From an uncultured Micrococcaceae bacterium (GTDB taxonomy: Bacteria > Actinomycetota > Actinomycetes > Actinomycetales > Micrococcaceae): 64,000 nt of DNA. Under the pieces are notes generated by a model, which ran no database searches, had not been told where the DNA came from, and saw nothing but the letters and a program-made list of their open reading frames with translations. Below, one piece after another: positions 43,695 to 52,464 of the stretch (positions within the stretch are counted from its first letter, which is position 1; every line of letters starts with the position of its first letter). The translations under genes and the position numbers were made by a program. The stretch lies in the NCBI GenBank assembly GCA_947502645.1, contig CANNAD010000001.1:558001-622000 (forward strand), given 5' to 3'.

Positions 43695-45632
43695 ATGAGT
43701 GCGGAATCCAGCCAGCTGACAACGAACGTGAGCGAGCGCGACGCGAGGAACGTGGCGGAAGCTGCCCGTGAAACCGAGTGGACCCGGCCCAGCTTCGCCA
43801 AGGGTCTGTACCTCGGCTCCTTCGCTCTGGACCTGATCCACCCGCATCCGCAGCCCGACGGCGATGAGACGGTGGACGGCGAACACTTTCTCGAGAAACT
43901 GCACGCCTATGCGAAGACGATGGACGGCCGTCTCATCGAACGCGAGGCGAAGATCCCGGACTCGTATTTGCGGGACATGGCTGAGCTTGGGGTTTTTGGG
44001 ATGAAGATCCCGAAGGAGTATGGCGGGCTTGGCCTGACGCTGACCTATTACGGGCGGGCGCTGATGCTGCTCGGTTCCGTGCATCCGAGTCTTGGCGCGC
44101 TTGTCTCGGCGCACCAGTCCATCGGGGTGCCGGAACCTGTGAAAGTCTTCGGCACCGCAGAGCAGAAGCAGGAGTACCTGCCGCGGTGCGCTGCCGGTGC
44201 CATCACCGCGTTCCTGCTGACGGAGCCCGACGTCGGCTCTGATCCGGCGAGGGTGAACGTTACGGCCGTTCCCGAGGCTGACGGGTCCGGTTATCGGTTG
44301 AACGGGGTGAAACTGTGGACCACGAACGGGGTCATCGCTGAGCTGGTGGTGGTGATGGCGAAGGTACCGCCGCACGACGGCGGCCGGGGCGGCATCACGG
44401 CGTTTGTCCTCGAGGCCGACGCCGAGGGGATCACGGTGGAGAACCGGAACGCTTTCATGGGCCTGCGGGGTATCGAGAACGGGGTGACGCGCTTCCATGA
44501 CGTGCACGTTCCGGCAGCGAACCGGCTGGGCAAGGAGGGGCACGGCCTGAAGATTGCGCTCACCACCCTGAACACTGGCAGGCTGTCCATTCCTGCTATG
44601 TGCGCGGCTGCGGGCAAATGGTCGCTGAAGATTTCGCGGGAGTGGTCCGCGGTACGCGTTCAGTGGGGACGTCCGGTGGGCGAACACGAGGCCGTCGGCA
44701 AGAAGCTGGCGTTCATTGCGGCCACCACGTTTGCTCTGGAATCGGTCTTTGAACTCTCCGCCAGCCTGGCTGACGCAGGGATGAAGGATGTCCGTATCGA
44801 GGCCGCGCTGGCGAAGCTCTGGTCCAGCGAGATGGCGTACAAGGTTGCTGACGAGATGGTGCAGATCCGGGGCGGCCGCGGCTACGAGACGGCAGAATCA
44901 CTGACTGCCCGCGGCGAGCGTGCAGTGCCGGCAGAACAATTGCTGCGTGATCTGAGAATCAACCGGGTTTTTGAGGGCTCCACGGAGATCATGCATCTGC
45001 TCATCGCCAGGGAAGCCGTTGACGCCCACCTTCAGGCGGCTGGTGATCTGGCCTCGACAGACGCAGATTTCGCGGCCAAGGCCCGCGCAGCCGCCGGCGC
45101 GAGCGGTTTCTACGCCAGCTGGTTGCCGCAGCTGGTGGTCGGCCAGGGACTGAATCCTCTGGCGTACCGGGAGTTTGGCCCGTTGGCAACGCACTTGCGG
45201 TTCGTGGAACGCTCTTCCAGAAAACTCGCCCGGAACACGTTCATGGGCATGGGCCGCTGGCAGGCGCATCTGGAGCACAAACAGGCATTTCTGGGCAGGA
45301 TCGTGGATATTGGCGCCGAGCTCTTCGCGATGTCGGCCACCTGCTCCCGGGCCGAGCTGCTGGCCGGCAAGGACGCGGCCGAGGGCCGTGCCGCCCGCGA
45401 GTTGGCAGATGCTTTCTGCGGGCAGGCACGGGTCCGTGTCAACGAACTTTTCACTCAGCTCTGGCGCAACTCGGATCCGGCCGATCACCGCGTGGCCACT
45501 TCCGCCCTGAGAGGGAACTACGAGTGGCTTGAGCGTGGAATCATCGACGCATCAGAAGGCACGGGGCCGTGGATTTCCGAGCCTGTCACCGGGCCCTCCC
45601 CGAAGGAGAACCTGCACCGGAGGTACCGGTGA
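43695..45632 (+). CDS. Long-form acyl-CoA dehydrogenase
   Basis: 645 residues, the extended type like VLCAD/ACAD9. A Trp/Pro-rich head precedes the flavin domains: FLLTEPDVGSDPARV, LNGVKLWTTNG, and the helical region QIRGGRGYETAESL with a C-terminal extension of about 190 residues. It oxidises acyl-CoA, passing electrons to ETF. ATG 43695 follows AGGGGG. Chain-length preference cannot be read from sequence. It is convergent with the iron-binding lipoprotein gene (9 nt between stops). Confidence 0.87.
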   Translation: MSAESSQLTTNVSERDARNVAEAARETEWTRPSFAKGLYLGSFALDLIHPHPQPDGDETVDGEHFLEKLHAYAKTMDGRLIEREAKIPDSYLRDMAELGVFGMKIPKEYGGLGLTLTYYGRALMLLGSVHPSLGALVSAHQSIGVPEPVKVFGTAEQKQEYLPRCAAGAITAFLLTEPDVGSDPARVNVTAVPEADGSGYRLNGVKLWTTNGVIAELVVVMAKVPPHDGGRGGITAFVLEADAEGITVENRNAFMGLRGIENGVTRFHDVHVPAANRLGKEGHGLKIALTTLNTGRLSIPAMCAAAGKWSLKISREWSAVRVQWGRPVGEHEAVGKKLAFIAATTFALESVFELSASLADAGMKDVRIEAALAKLWSSEMAYKVADEMVQIRGGRGYETAESLTARGERAVPAEQLLRDLRINRVFEGSTEIMHLLIAREAVDAHLQAAGDLASTDADFAAKARAAAGASGFYASWLPQLVVGQGLNPLAYREFGPLATHLRFVERSSRKLARNTFMGMGRWQAHLEHKQAFLGRIVDIGAELFAMSATCSRAELLAGKDAAEGRAARELADAFCGQARVRVNELFTQLWRNSDPADHRVATSALRGNYEWLERGIIDASEGTGPWISEPVTGPSPKENLHRRYR

Positions 45633-45641
45633 CGCCGTCGG

Positions 45642-46700
45642 CTACTTGGACGTGGAGGCCTTGACGGCTTCGCTCAGGTCCGGCAGGTACTTGTCCATGG
45701 CCCAGGGCAAGCTGAGCGGGCTGGCCGCTGAAACGGACAGTACGACGGTGTTGTCGGAGTGGGCAACGAGTCCGCCCGACTTCACTGCGGGGATCTGACC
45801 CAGCAGCGGATCCTTGATGATCGCTTCCTCGGTTGAGGCATCCGGAACCCAGGTGACAAAGATGTCCGACTTCAGCTCGTTGGCGCGCTCCGCTGACCAC
45901 TCGATGTAGAAGCCGTCTTCACCCTCAGCCTTTTCTGCCACGACCGGCGCCAGCTCCATACCAATCGACGTCAGGAACTTGGGTCGGTTGTCATTGGGTG
46001 TGTAAACGTTCGCGCCAGCACCGGAAGCAGGCTCAAGGTTTCCGTAGATGAAGGTCTTGCCCTCGATCTCGGGGTACTCAGCTGCCTTGTCCTCGATCAG
46101 CTGCTCGGTGTCTTCCACCAGCTGCTCTGCCTTGTCGCTGAGGCCGAGGGCTTCACCGATCATTTCGGTGGACGTCTGCCAGTCCGTTCCATACGCAGTT
46201 TCCGGGTAGGCGACGACGGGTGCGATCTTGGAGAGGCGGTCGTAATCTTCCTGCGTCAGGCCTGAGTAGGCGGCGAGGATGACGTCAGGGGTTGTCTTGG
46301 CGATGTCCTCAAAGGCAATTCCGTCAGCCTCGGAGTACTGGGCCGGGGCGTTCTCGCTGCCGATCGCGGCGTCGAGCTCTTCCAGCTGGGCGTCCTTCCA
46401 CGGCGTGGACCCGTTCTCGTTGCCGCCGTATTCGTTGATCGGCATACCAACGGGCACTACGCCCAGCGCCAGCGCAACGTCGTCGTTGACCCAGGAGATG
46501 GTTGCTACCCGTTCGGGCACTTCTTCGATGACGGTCTCGCCGAATGCGTGCTCAATGGTGACGGGGAACTGGCTGCTGTCCGCGGCTGACTGCGAAGGAT
46601 CAGCTTCGCCCTCGTTGGAGGGGCCGGTTGAGCAGGCCGAAAGGGTCAATGCTGCGATGGCCGCTACGGCCAGTAGCGGACGGAAACGCTTGTGGGTCAC
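45642..46700 (-). CDS. Iron-siderophore ABC binding lipoprotein
   Basis: 352 residues, FepB/FhuD type. GTG 46700 (AAGGAG 5 nt upstream) gives a signal peptide ending in the lipobox LTLSACSTG. The mature protein has the helical-backbone binding fold: VPERVATISWVNDDVALALGVVPVGMP and DVILAAYSGLTQEDYDRLSKIAPVV. Its promoter carries an IdeR-type box at 46756-46774. It is probably the receptor for the permeases at 34.8-37 kb, although the two loci are separated by 9 kb. Confidence 0.9.
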   Translation of the reverse strand: MTHKRFRPLLAVAAIAALTLSACSTGPSNEGEADPSQSAADSSQFPVTIEHAFGETVIEEVPERVATISWVNDDVALALGVVPVGMPINEYGGNENGSTPWKDAQLEELDAAIGSENAPAQYSEADGIAFEDIAKTTPDVILAAYSGLTQEDYDRLSKIAPVVAYPETAYGTDWQTSTEMIGEALGLSDKAEQLVEDTEQLIEDKAAEYPEIEGKTFIYGNLEPASGAGANVYTPNDNRPKFLTSIGMELAPVVAEKAEGEDGFYIEWSAERANELKSDIFVTWVPDASTEEAIIKDPLLGQIPAVKSGGLVAHSDNTVVLSVSAASPLSLPWAMDKYLPDLSEAVKASTSK

Positions 46701-46755
46701 GGGGACTCCTTGATCTGAAGTGGATGCCGATGCCGTTTCATGACACGGGGACGTC

Positions 46756-46774
46756 AGTAAGGCTAGCCTATGCT
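46756..46774. promoter_or_regulatory. IdeR/DtxR-type iron box
   Basis: AGTAAGGCTAGCCTATGCT shares the 13-nt palindromic core TAAGGCTAGCCTA with the box at 37079-37097. It is centred 65 nt upstream of the binding-lipoprotein start. Confidence 0.75.
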
Positions 46775-46810
46775 TGGTGACATTAAGAAACGCTTCCATT
46801 CCCTAATTGG

Positions 46811-47605
46811 CTAGAGCAGAATCTGCACGTCCGCATCCTTCTTCAGCTCAACAACGAGCGACTGGGCAGCAGTTGCCTGCTTCTGGCTCTTGAGCTGTTG
46901 CGCCAGCTGGGCCTTCATCTCCTCGAAGGGAGGCACTTCAGCTTTCTTTCCCTCGGACTCCGGAGCCTGCTTCTGCCCTTCGGCGGCCTTCTTCTGCTGG
47001 TCCGCAAACTTGTCATAGGCGGTTTTCAGTTCCTCATCCGTCGGCTCCATGCTCCCGGACTCGTCAGCGAGCAACTTTTCCAGCGAAACCTGGGACTTCA
47101 CTTCGGCGCGGGCCTGCTTCTCGCCCAGACCCTGTTCCTTCAAAGCGGCGAACAGTTCATCCATGGACTTGAAGCCGTTCTGTTCCTTCAGCTGCTCAAG
47201 CTTCTGATCGACGTCGGAATCCCCGGCCGCGAGGCCCCGCTCCTTGGCTTCCTGCAGCATGAGTTCCGTGCCGACGAGGCTTTCCGCCGTCTGCTTCTTC
47301 AACTGATCCTGATCCAGCTCCTGCCCGGACATCTGCGCCTGCATGGCTGCCTGCTGGAACTGCGCCTTGTAGGCCTTCGAGAACTTGTCCTTGGAGACGT
47401 CCTGCCCGTTCACGGTTGCGACGACGTCGGGAACGTCTCTGAGGTCGGGCTGGGCCTGCTGTCCTGCGGCAGCCCCCTCGTGGGAACTCGCCGATGGCGA
47501 CTCCTGCTGTTGGGCCGACCCGGTTTCGTCCGACGCTCCACCGCAGGCGGTCAGGACGGCGATGGAGGCGGCGACGGACAGGCTGGTGAACCACTTTTTA
47601 CCCAT
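46811..47605 (-). CDS. SurA-N-like lipoprotein
   Basis: 264 residues. ATG 47605 (GAGGAG 5 nt upstream) gives a lipoprotein signal with lipobox AVLTACGGA. A Gln/Ser/Ala linker is followed by a SurA N-terminal-type chaperone domain (VATVNGQDVSKDKFSKAYK, then QTAESLVGTELMLQEAKERGL) and a Lys/Gln/Glu-rich helical tail. It lacks a parvulin catalytic domain. It probably assists folding of exported proteins on the outer face of the membrane. Confidence 0.8.
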   Translation of the reverse strand: MGKKWFTSLSVAASIAVLTACGGASDETGSAQQQESPSASSHEGAAAGQQAQPDLRDVPDVVATVNGQDVSKDKFSKAYKAQFQQAAMQAQMSGQELDQDQLKKQTAESLVGTELMLQEAKERGLAAGDSDVDQKLEQLKEQNGFKSMDELFAALKEQGLGEKQARAEVKSQVSLEKLLADESGSMEPTDEELKTAYDKFADQQKKAAEGQKQAPESEGKKAEVPPFEEMKAQLAQQLKSQKQATAAQSLVVELKKDADVQILL

Positions 47606-47811
47606 GGGGACTCCTCTACGGTGTGCAGTCGAAGCGATGATGCATCGCTGACGGATCACTACGACGCTATTCGGACCGAATGGGCGTTACCTTTCCGTTA
47701 CCTGTGTGTCGCCTGAGTCCGACCAATATTGCGTTGTTACAGGGACACTGCGTGCATGGTGTGGTGGACTGGGTGACAGAACCCAGAAACCGCTCACCGA
47801 AGGAGACACTC

Positions 47812-48585
47812 ATGGACACCGGACTCAAGGGCAAGAACGTACTCGTCCCGGGCGCCAGCTCAGGAGTGGGACTTGCGATCGCGCAGGCCCTCGCCGCCGA
47901 GGGCGCGAATGTGGTGCTCGGAGCCCGCCGCGGTGAACTGGTGCGCGAGGAGGCCTCCAAGCTGCCCTCCGCTGTGGGCGTTGAAGTGGATCTCTACGAC
48001 GACGGCGGTCCCGAGAAGCTGGTCGCGGCCGCCACCGAAGCGTTCGGGCAGGTGGATGTGCTCGTCCTCAACGGCGGTGGGCCCACGCCCGGCGGCGCTG
48101 CGGACGTTTCCGAAGAAGCGCTCCTCGACGCCATCCACAAGCTGCTGCTGGTCCACCGCACCCTCGTCTCCCTGACCCTCCCCGGCATGCGCGAGCGCGG
48201 CTGGGGACGGGTTGTCGCCGTCGGATCCGGTGGTATTCAGGCGCCCATCGGCAACCTCGCGCTGTCCAACATCGGCCGCGCCGGCCTTGCCGGCTACCTG
48301 AAAACCCTCTCCCGCGAGGTGGCAGCCGACGGCGTCACCGTCAACATGGTGCTCCCCGGCCGCATCGACACCCCGCGCGTGGAATCCCTCGACGCCGGCG
48401 CAGCCGAAAGCTCCGGCCGCACCACCTCCGAGGTACGCGCGGCATCCGAAGCGGCCATCCCCGCCCGCCGCTACGGGCAGCCCGAAGAGTTCGCCGCCGT
48501 CGTCGCCTTCCTCGCCAGCCAGGGCGCCTCCTATGTGACCGGAGAACAGATTCGCTGTGACGGCGGAGCCAGTGAATCCTACTGA
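47812..48585 (+). CDS. Short-chain dehydrogenase/reductase
   Basis: 257 residues. Rossmann head NVLVPGASSGVGLAIAQALAAEG, NGGGP (replacing NNAG) and GGIQAP. The catalytic tyrosine region is unusual: the usual YxxxK motif appears to be replaced (LALSNIGRAGLAGYLKTL), so this is the divergent subgroup often named FabG-like or 3-oxoacyl-ACP reductase. ATG 47812 follows AAGGAGA. First gene of a run with the CoA-transferase and glutaryl-CoA dehydrogenase genes, overlapping the former by about 14 nt. Confidence 0.83.
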   Translation: MDTGLKGKNVLVPGASSGVGLAIAQALAAEGANVVLGARRGELVREEASKLPSAVGVEVDLYDDGGPEKLVAAATEAFGQVDVLVLNGGGPTPGGAADVSEEALLDAIHKLLLVHRTLVSLTLPGMRERGWGRVVAVGSGGIQAPIGNLALSNIGRAGLAGYLKTLSREVAADGVTVNMVLPGRIDTPRVESLDAGAAESSGRTTSEVRAASEAAIPARRYGQPEEFAAVVAFLASQGASYVTGEQIRCDGGASESY

Positions 48586-49738
48586 CCCTCCCCTAGCGGG
48601 GGTGAGGGTTGCCGACTTTTCAAGGGTGCTCGCCGGGCCGTTAGCGTCCATGATGCTCGCCGACTTCGGGGCCGACGTCATCAAGATCGAACGTCCCTCC
48701 GGAGACGACACCCGGCACTGGGTGCCGCCCGTGGACCGCCACGGGGCAGGCACCTACTTCTCGAGCGTGAACCGGAACAAACGATCAGTGGTGTGCGATC
48801 TCGCCACAGAGAAAGGTATCGCGGAGGCGCGGGCCATCGCTTCGGAAGCCGACGTCGTCATCGAAAACTTCCGTCCCGGCGTCATGGAGAAGTTCGGACT
48901 GGACTACGAATCGCTCAGTGCGGACCGGCCGGAACTCGTGTACTGCTCCATCACCGGATTCGGCACAGGAAGCGGTGCGCAACTGCCCGGGTACGACCTC
49001 CTGGTCCAGGCAGTGGGAGGGCTCATGAGCATCACCGGGTCCCCCGAATCTGAACCCAGCAAAGTGGGGGTCGCGCTGGTCGATGTCCTCACCGGGCAGA
49101 ATGCCGTCATCGGGATTCTTGCTGCGCTGCGCTCGCGCGAAAACTCGGGCCGCGGGCAGCGCGTCGAGGTGAACCTCATGTCATCCCTGCTCTCGGGCCT
49201 GGTCAATCAGGCCTCCAGCACACTGGCCACCGGGGCATCGCCGCAGCGCATGGGGAACGCTCACCCAAGCATCGCTCCCTACGAAACGATGACGACGGCG
49301 GACTCGCCACTGGCCGTGGCGGTGGGGACGGACAAGCAGTTCGCCGCGCTCGTGAATGCGCTCGGGGTGCCGGACCTCGCCGAGGACAAGAAGTTCCTCA
49401 ACAACGCCGCCCGTGTAGCGAACAGGGTAGAGCTCAAGGAGGTCCTGGAAGCGGAGTTCAGCACCCGGCCGGCAGCAGAGTGGGCGGACATGCTGACTGC
49501 GAAAGGCGTGCCCGCCGGGAAAGTGAACTCCGTGGGGGAAGCCCTGCAACTGGCGGAAGGGTTGGAGCTGAAGCCGGTGGTCGAAATCCCAGATCACGCC
49601 AGCGGCCGTACCAGCCAGCAGGTGGCCAACCCCATCCGTCTTTCGGAGACCCCAGCACAATATCGACTCCTGCCGCCACTGCTCGGTGAGCACGCCGGCG
49701 CAACATTTCCATCTACCGAAGGGCCTGACTCGACATGA
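48572..49738 (+). CDS. Family III CoA-transferase (CaiB/BaiF)
   Basis: 388 residues. VRVADFSRVLAGPLASMMLADFGADVIKIERPSGDDTRHW is the classic CaiB/BaiF opening, with the catalytic Asp in the LLVQAVGG-following region (GVALVDVLTG). It moves CoA between carboxylic acids. With glutaryl-CoA dehydrogenase directly downstream (4-nt overlap) it probably activates glutarate, like the human glutarate CoA-transferase SUGCT. GTG 48572 is preferred over GTG 48557 on ribosome-site grounds. Confidence 0.87.
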   Translation: MNPTDPPLAGVRVADFSRVLAGPLASMMLADFGADVIKIERPSGDDTRHWVPPVDRHGAGTYFSSVNRNKRSVVCDLATEKGIAEARAIASEADVVIENFRPGVMEKFGLDYESLSADRPELVYCSITGFGTGSGAQLPGYDLLVQAVGGLMSITGSPESEPSKVGVALVDVLTGQNAVIGILAALRSRENSGRGQRVEVNLMSSLLSGLVNQASSTLATGASPQRMGNAHPSIAPYETMTTADSPLAVAVGTDKQFAALVNALGVPDLAEDKKFLNNAARVANRVELKEVLEAEFSTRPAAEWADMLTAKGVPAGKVNSVGEALQLAEGLELKPVVEIPDHASGRTSQQVANPIRLSETPAQYRLLPPLLGEHAGATFPSTEGPDST

Positions 49739-50898
49739 CCGACACCGTTGACCTCATCGGCATTGACACTCTCCACTCCGCCGAGGAGTTGGCGCTGCGG
49801 GATCGTGTGCGTTCCTTCGTCGACGCGCAGATCCGGCCAAATATTGCTGATTGGTATGAGAACGCCGTGTTCCCGCTGGAGATCGTCCCAGAAATGGGCA
49901 AGCTCGGCCTGTTGGGCATGCACTTGTCCGGTTATGGCTGCGCGGGACGCAGCGCCGTTGAGTACGGGATCGCTGCATTGGAGCTGGAGGCTGGCGACTC
50001 AGGCCTGCGGACGTTCGTCAGCGTGCAGGGATCGCTGGCCATGAGCGCGATTTCCAAGCACGGGTCCGAGGAACAGAAGCAGGAGTGGCTGCCCCGCATG
50101 GCGTCGGGCGAGGCGATTGGCTGCTTCGGCCTCACTGAACCAACTGCGGGATCAGATCCTGGAGGCATGCAGACCTTCGCAGTCCAGGACGCAGGCGGAG
50201 ACTGGGTCATCAACGGTGCCAAGCGGTGGATCGGCCTGGCCTCCGTAGCAAAGGTGGCCATCATCTGGGCCATGACCGACGACGGCGTCCGCGGCTTCGT
50301 GGTACCCACCGACACCGCCGGGTTTGTTGCCACGCCGATCGAGCAGAAGCTGTCCATGCGCGCTTCGATCCAGTGCGACATCGCCCTGGATGACGTCCGG
50401 TTGCCCTCCACCGCGGTGCTGCCGAATGTCAAGGGACTGCGCGGCCCGTTCTCCTGCCTCAACGAAGCCCGGTACGGCATCATCTGGGGGGCCATGGGAG
50501 CCGCCCGCGACAGCTACCTCACCGCTCTGGACTACTCGAAGGAACGGATGCAGTTCGGCAAGCCGTTGGCCGGATACCAGCTGACGCAGGAGAAGCTGGT
50601 CAACATGGCGCTCGAAATCAACAAGGGAACACTGCTGGCGCTGCAGCTCGGACGGCTCAAGGATGCTGGAACCCTGCAACCGCACCAGATCTCCGTGGGC
50701 AAGCTCAACAACTGCCGCGAAGCGATTCAGATCTGCCGGGACGCTCGGGCCATGCTCGGCGGCAACGGGATCACCCTGGACTACTCACCGCTGCGCCACG
50801 CCAACAACCTCGAAAGTGTGCGCACCTATGAGGGCACGGACGAGGTCCACACCCTCATCCTCGGAAACCACATCACGGGGGTACCGGCCTTCCGCTAA
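49735..50898 (+). CDS. gcdH: Glutaryl-CoA dehydrogenase-like acyl-CoA dehydrogenase
   Basis: 387 residues. Flavin-domain blocks CFGLTEPTAGSDPGGMQT and INGAKRWIGLAS, and the C-terminal RTYEGTDEVHTLILG with the catalytic base E366. The gene order (CoA-transferase then this) and overall pattern point to the glutaryl-CoA dehydrogenase subgroup, which makes crotonyl-CoA from glutaryl-CoA in lysine/tryptophan and glutarate breakdown. ATGA overlap with the preceding gene. The exact substrate is inferred. Confidence 0.85.
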   Translation: MTDTVDLIGIDTLHSAEELALRDRVRSFVDAQIRPNIADWYENAVFPLEIVPEMGKLGLLGMHLSGYGCAGRSAVEYGIAALELEAGDSGLRTFVSVQGSLAMSAISKHGSEEQKQEWLPRMASGEAIGCFGLTEPTAGSDPGGMQTFAVQDAGGDWVINGAKRWIGLASVAKVAIIWAMTDDGVRGFVVPTDTAGFVATPIEQKLSMRASIQCDIALDDVRLPSTAVLPNVKGLRGPFSCLNEARYGIIWGAMGAARDSYLTALDYSKERMQFGKPLAGYQLTQEKLVNMALEINKGTLLALQLGRLKDAGTLQPHQISVGKLNNCREAIQICRDARAMLGGNGITLDYSPLRHANNLESVRTYEGTDEVHTLILGNHITGVPAFR

Positions 50899-50963
50899 CC
50901 TTCCCCCACTCCAGCACCGATCGGCTTGGATGCGACTTCAACTTTCTAGGGAATCTTTACGGT

Positions 50964-51092
50964 GATTGCCGGTCCGCATACGGTCAAGGTGGATTCTGGG
51001 CTGACTCATGCCGTTCCGCGGCAGCGACGTACTATGGCTACGTGCGACAGTTTGGCGGCTCCTACTACACCGGTTCCGGTAGAAACAACTAG
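50964..51092 (+). pseudogene. Possible C-terminal remnant of a small secreted peptide gene
   Basis: An open frame ending at the TAG at 51090 encodes 42 residues rich in Gly, Ser, Tyr and Cys (DCRSAYGQGGFWADSC, then SAAATYYGYVRQFGG). The composition is like a small secreted peptide or bacteriocin tail, but no start codon or signal peptide lies upstream in frame; the frame runs back into gcdH. It may be a 5'-truncated remnant, or chance. It sits just ahead of the small membrane protein gene at 51117. Confidence 0.3.
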
Positions 51093-51116
51093 AGTTTCAT
51101 CTTAGGAGGTTCAATT

Positions 51117-51332
51117 ATGAACGATGTTAAGAAGGCGGGGCTCTGGATGCTCGCAATCGGCGTTGCAACGATGCTTGCAATGTTCATATTGATGACTGCG
51201 TCTCGGGTTTCAGACCCAAACGGGGTGCCAATTGTACCTGGCCTACTCGTTGTAATAGGTGGCGGGGTAGCAGTAGTAGGTCTCGTAGTCACGCTTATCG
51301 GAATGCGTAAGAACGGATCGACGCACACCTAG
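51117..51332 (+). CDS. Small two-helix membrane protein
   Basis: 71 residues with two membrane helices (about 8-29 and 42-63) and a short cytoplasmic end. TTAGGAGGTTCAATT gives a strong ribosome site before ATG 51117. The codon choice is visibly less GC-rich than its neighbours (codons such as ATA, GTA, TTG), which suggests recent acquisition. A hairpin with a T-run follows at 51344-51400. No recognised family. Confidence 0.6.
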   Translation: MNDVKKAGLWMLAIGVATMLAMFILMTASRVSDPNGVPIVPGLLVVIGGGVAVVGLVVTLIGMRKNGSTHT

Positions 51333-51343
51333 TCAGCATGCGA

Positions 51344-51400
51344 GCTGAGGTGCGGTTCCGAAGTCAGCGTAGCTGCACGGGCATCGCACCTCAGCGTTTT
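51344..51400 (+). terminator. Intrinsic terminator after the small membrane protein
   Basis: Perfect 11-bp stem (51344-51354 with 51385-51395), a 30-nt loop, then GTTTT. Confidence 0.7.
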
Positions 51401-51864
51401 CTGGATCTTTGCAGTTAGAGCCGCACCGATGATCTGTGAAGTATCCGTTCAAAGGTGGGCTGGTCCGCTATGGAGTTCCAGCACCGACCCGTAATTGCAA
51501 ACTGTCTCAATCGCTAGGTGAGACAACAGCTGAGCGCGATCGACATCGGAAGGCCTACCACCCAGTGGGAGTGTGAGGCACGGGTCGTCGGACGAAGGCG
51601 CTTTTGGAACGGTGCCACTATCATGATGGCCTTCGCTGGGGTCACGGTCAGCATTGACGTCTAGTTGGAGTAAAATCGCGTCGCATTCCCCGAACTCGTG
51701 CAGTTAGTGGGCGGCCCCGGTTGTAGAAACCCCAGCAAAAGAGGTCCAACTGTCCGAATCCTCAAGCCTTGCATTTGGTGTCTCAGCTTGGCGTGGACAG
51801 TTGCGGGTTGTTGACACGCGGTTTGCCGTTTCGGACTTATCTGGCCCTGCGTCGGACTGGGATC
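51401..51864. other. Gene-free stretch
   Basis: No frame here has convincing coding character on either strand. The only structure seen is a short inverted repeat, TGTCTCA (51503-51509) facing TGAGACA (51519-51525). The stretch is next to a broken fadB, so it may be eroded coding sequence. Confidence 0.5.
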
Positions 51865-52447
51865 AGAGATGATTTCGGCGCCACTTGGACGGCGAGGATC
51901 GCCTTCAGGGCCGGTATATCGGCGCCTTTGTGCTGCCTGCGCGGGGTGGCAGGGAACGCAAATACGTTCTTGGCAAAGGACGGCTGGGATGGGCTACTAC
52001 CCTCGATGCGTTAACCGGGTACATCCCACGGACGCGGTCGCCGCACTCTCGTCGTCGCGAGGCTACAAAATCCAGGCCCTATCGGTCTGGATCAGCTCCT
52101 GAATGGCACGGACGAGCTGGTCGATCACCCTTGTCCGCTGCCTCGGCGGCTGAACGTTGCGCGCCCTCCGGCAGCCATTCGGTCAGAGCTGGCTGGATGC
52201 CGAGCATCCGCACCATGCGGTTGAGACCGCCGGTCTAGGCAGCAGGCCCAGCAGGTGTCCACCAGCAAGGATGGACTTCTTGGAACTGGTGCGCGACGCC
52301 GATGATGGACTCCCTTTCCGTCTCCATTCGGTCAACGGCGGCCACCATGGCCCCTTGTAGTCCTCATTCATGGTGTTGACGGATGAATCCGGATCATCCA
52401 AGGCCAAGGTCACGATGCCGTCGGGCGTCCTGTTCCCAGCGGATCAT
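51865..52447 (-). pseudogene. Broken fadB-like (3-hydroxyacyl-CoA dehydrogenase/enoyl-CoA hydratase) remnant
   Basis: Minus-strand fragments in different frames follow the FadB order: TMIRWEQDADGIVTLALDDP with SSVNTMNEDYKG (start near ATG 52447), SKKSILAGGHL, then LGLLP and a TRMVRMLGIQPALTEWL-like block, PWDVPG, and QHKGADIPALKAILAV. Between AGGHL and LGLLP about 80 residues normally found in FadB are missing, indicating an internal deletion, and frameshifts separate the other pieces. Nothing of the C-terminal half remains. It is the partner of the decayed thiolase gene upstream. Confidence 0.75.
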
Positions 52448-52464
52448 TGTCTTGGTCGTGGGGT

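Noticed and set aside
43647-44687. 346-codon frame antisense to the long acyl-CoA dehydrogenase
   Set aside because: The opposite strand encodes a complete acyl-CoA dehydrogenase with all motifs; this frame has none.
51503-51525. Short TGTCTCA/TGAGACA inverted repeat as a recombination site
   Set aside because: Arms of 7 bp are expected by chance in a stretch of this size, and no recombinase gene is close.
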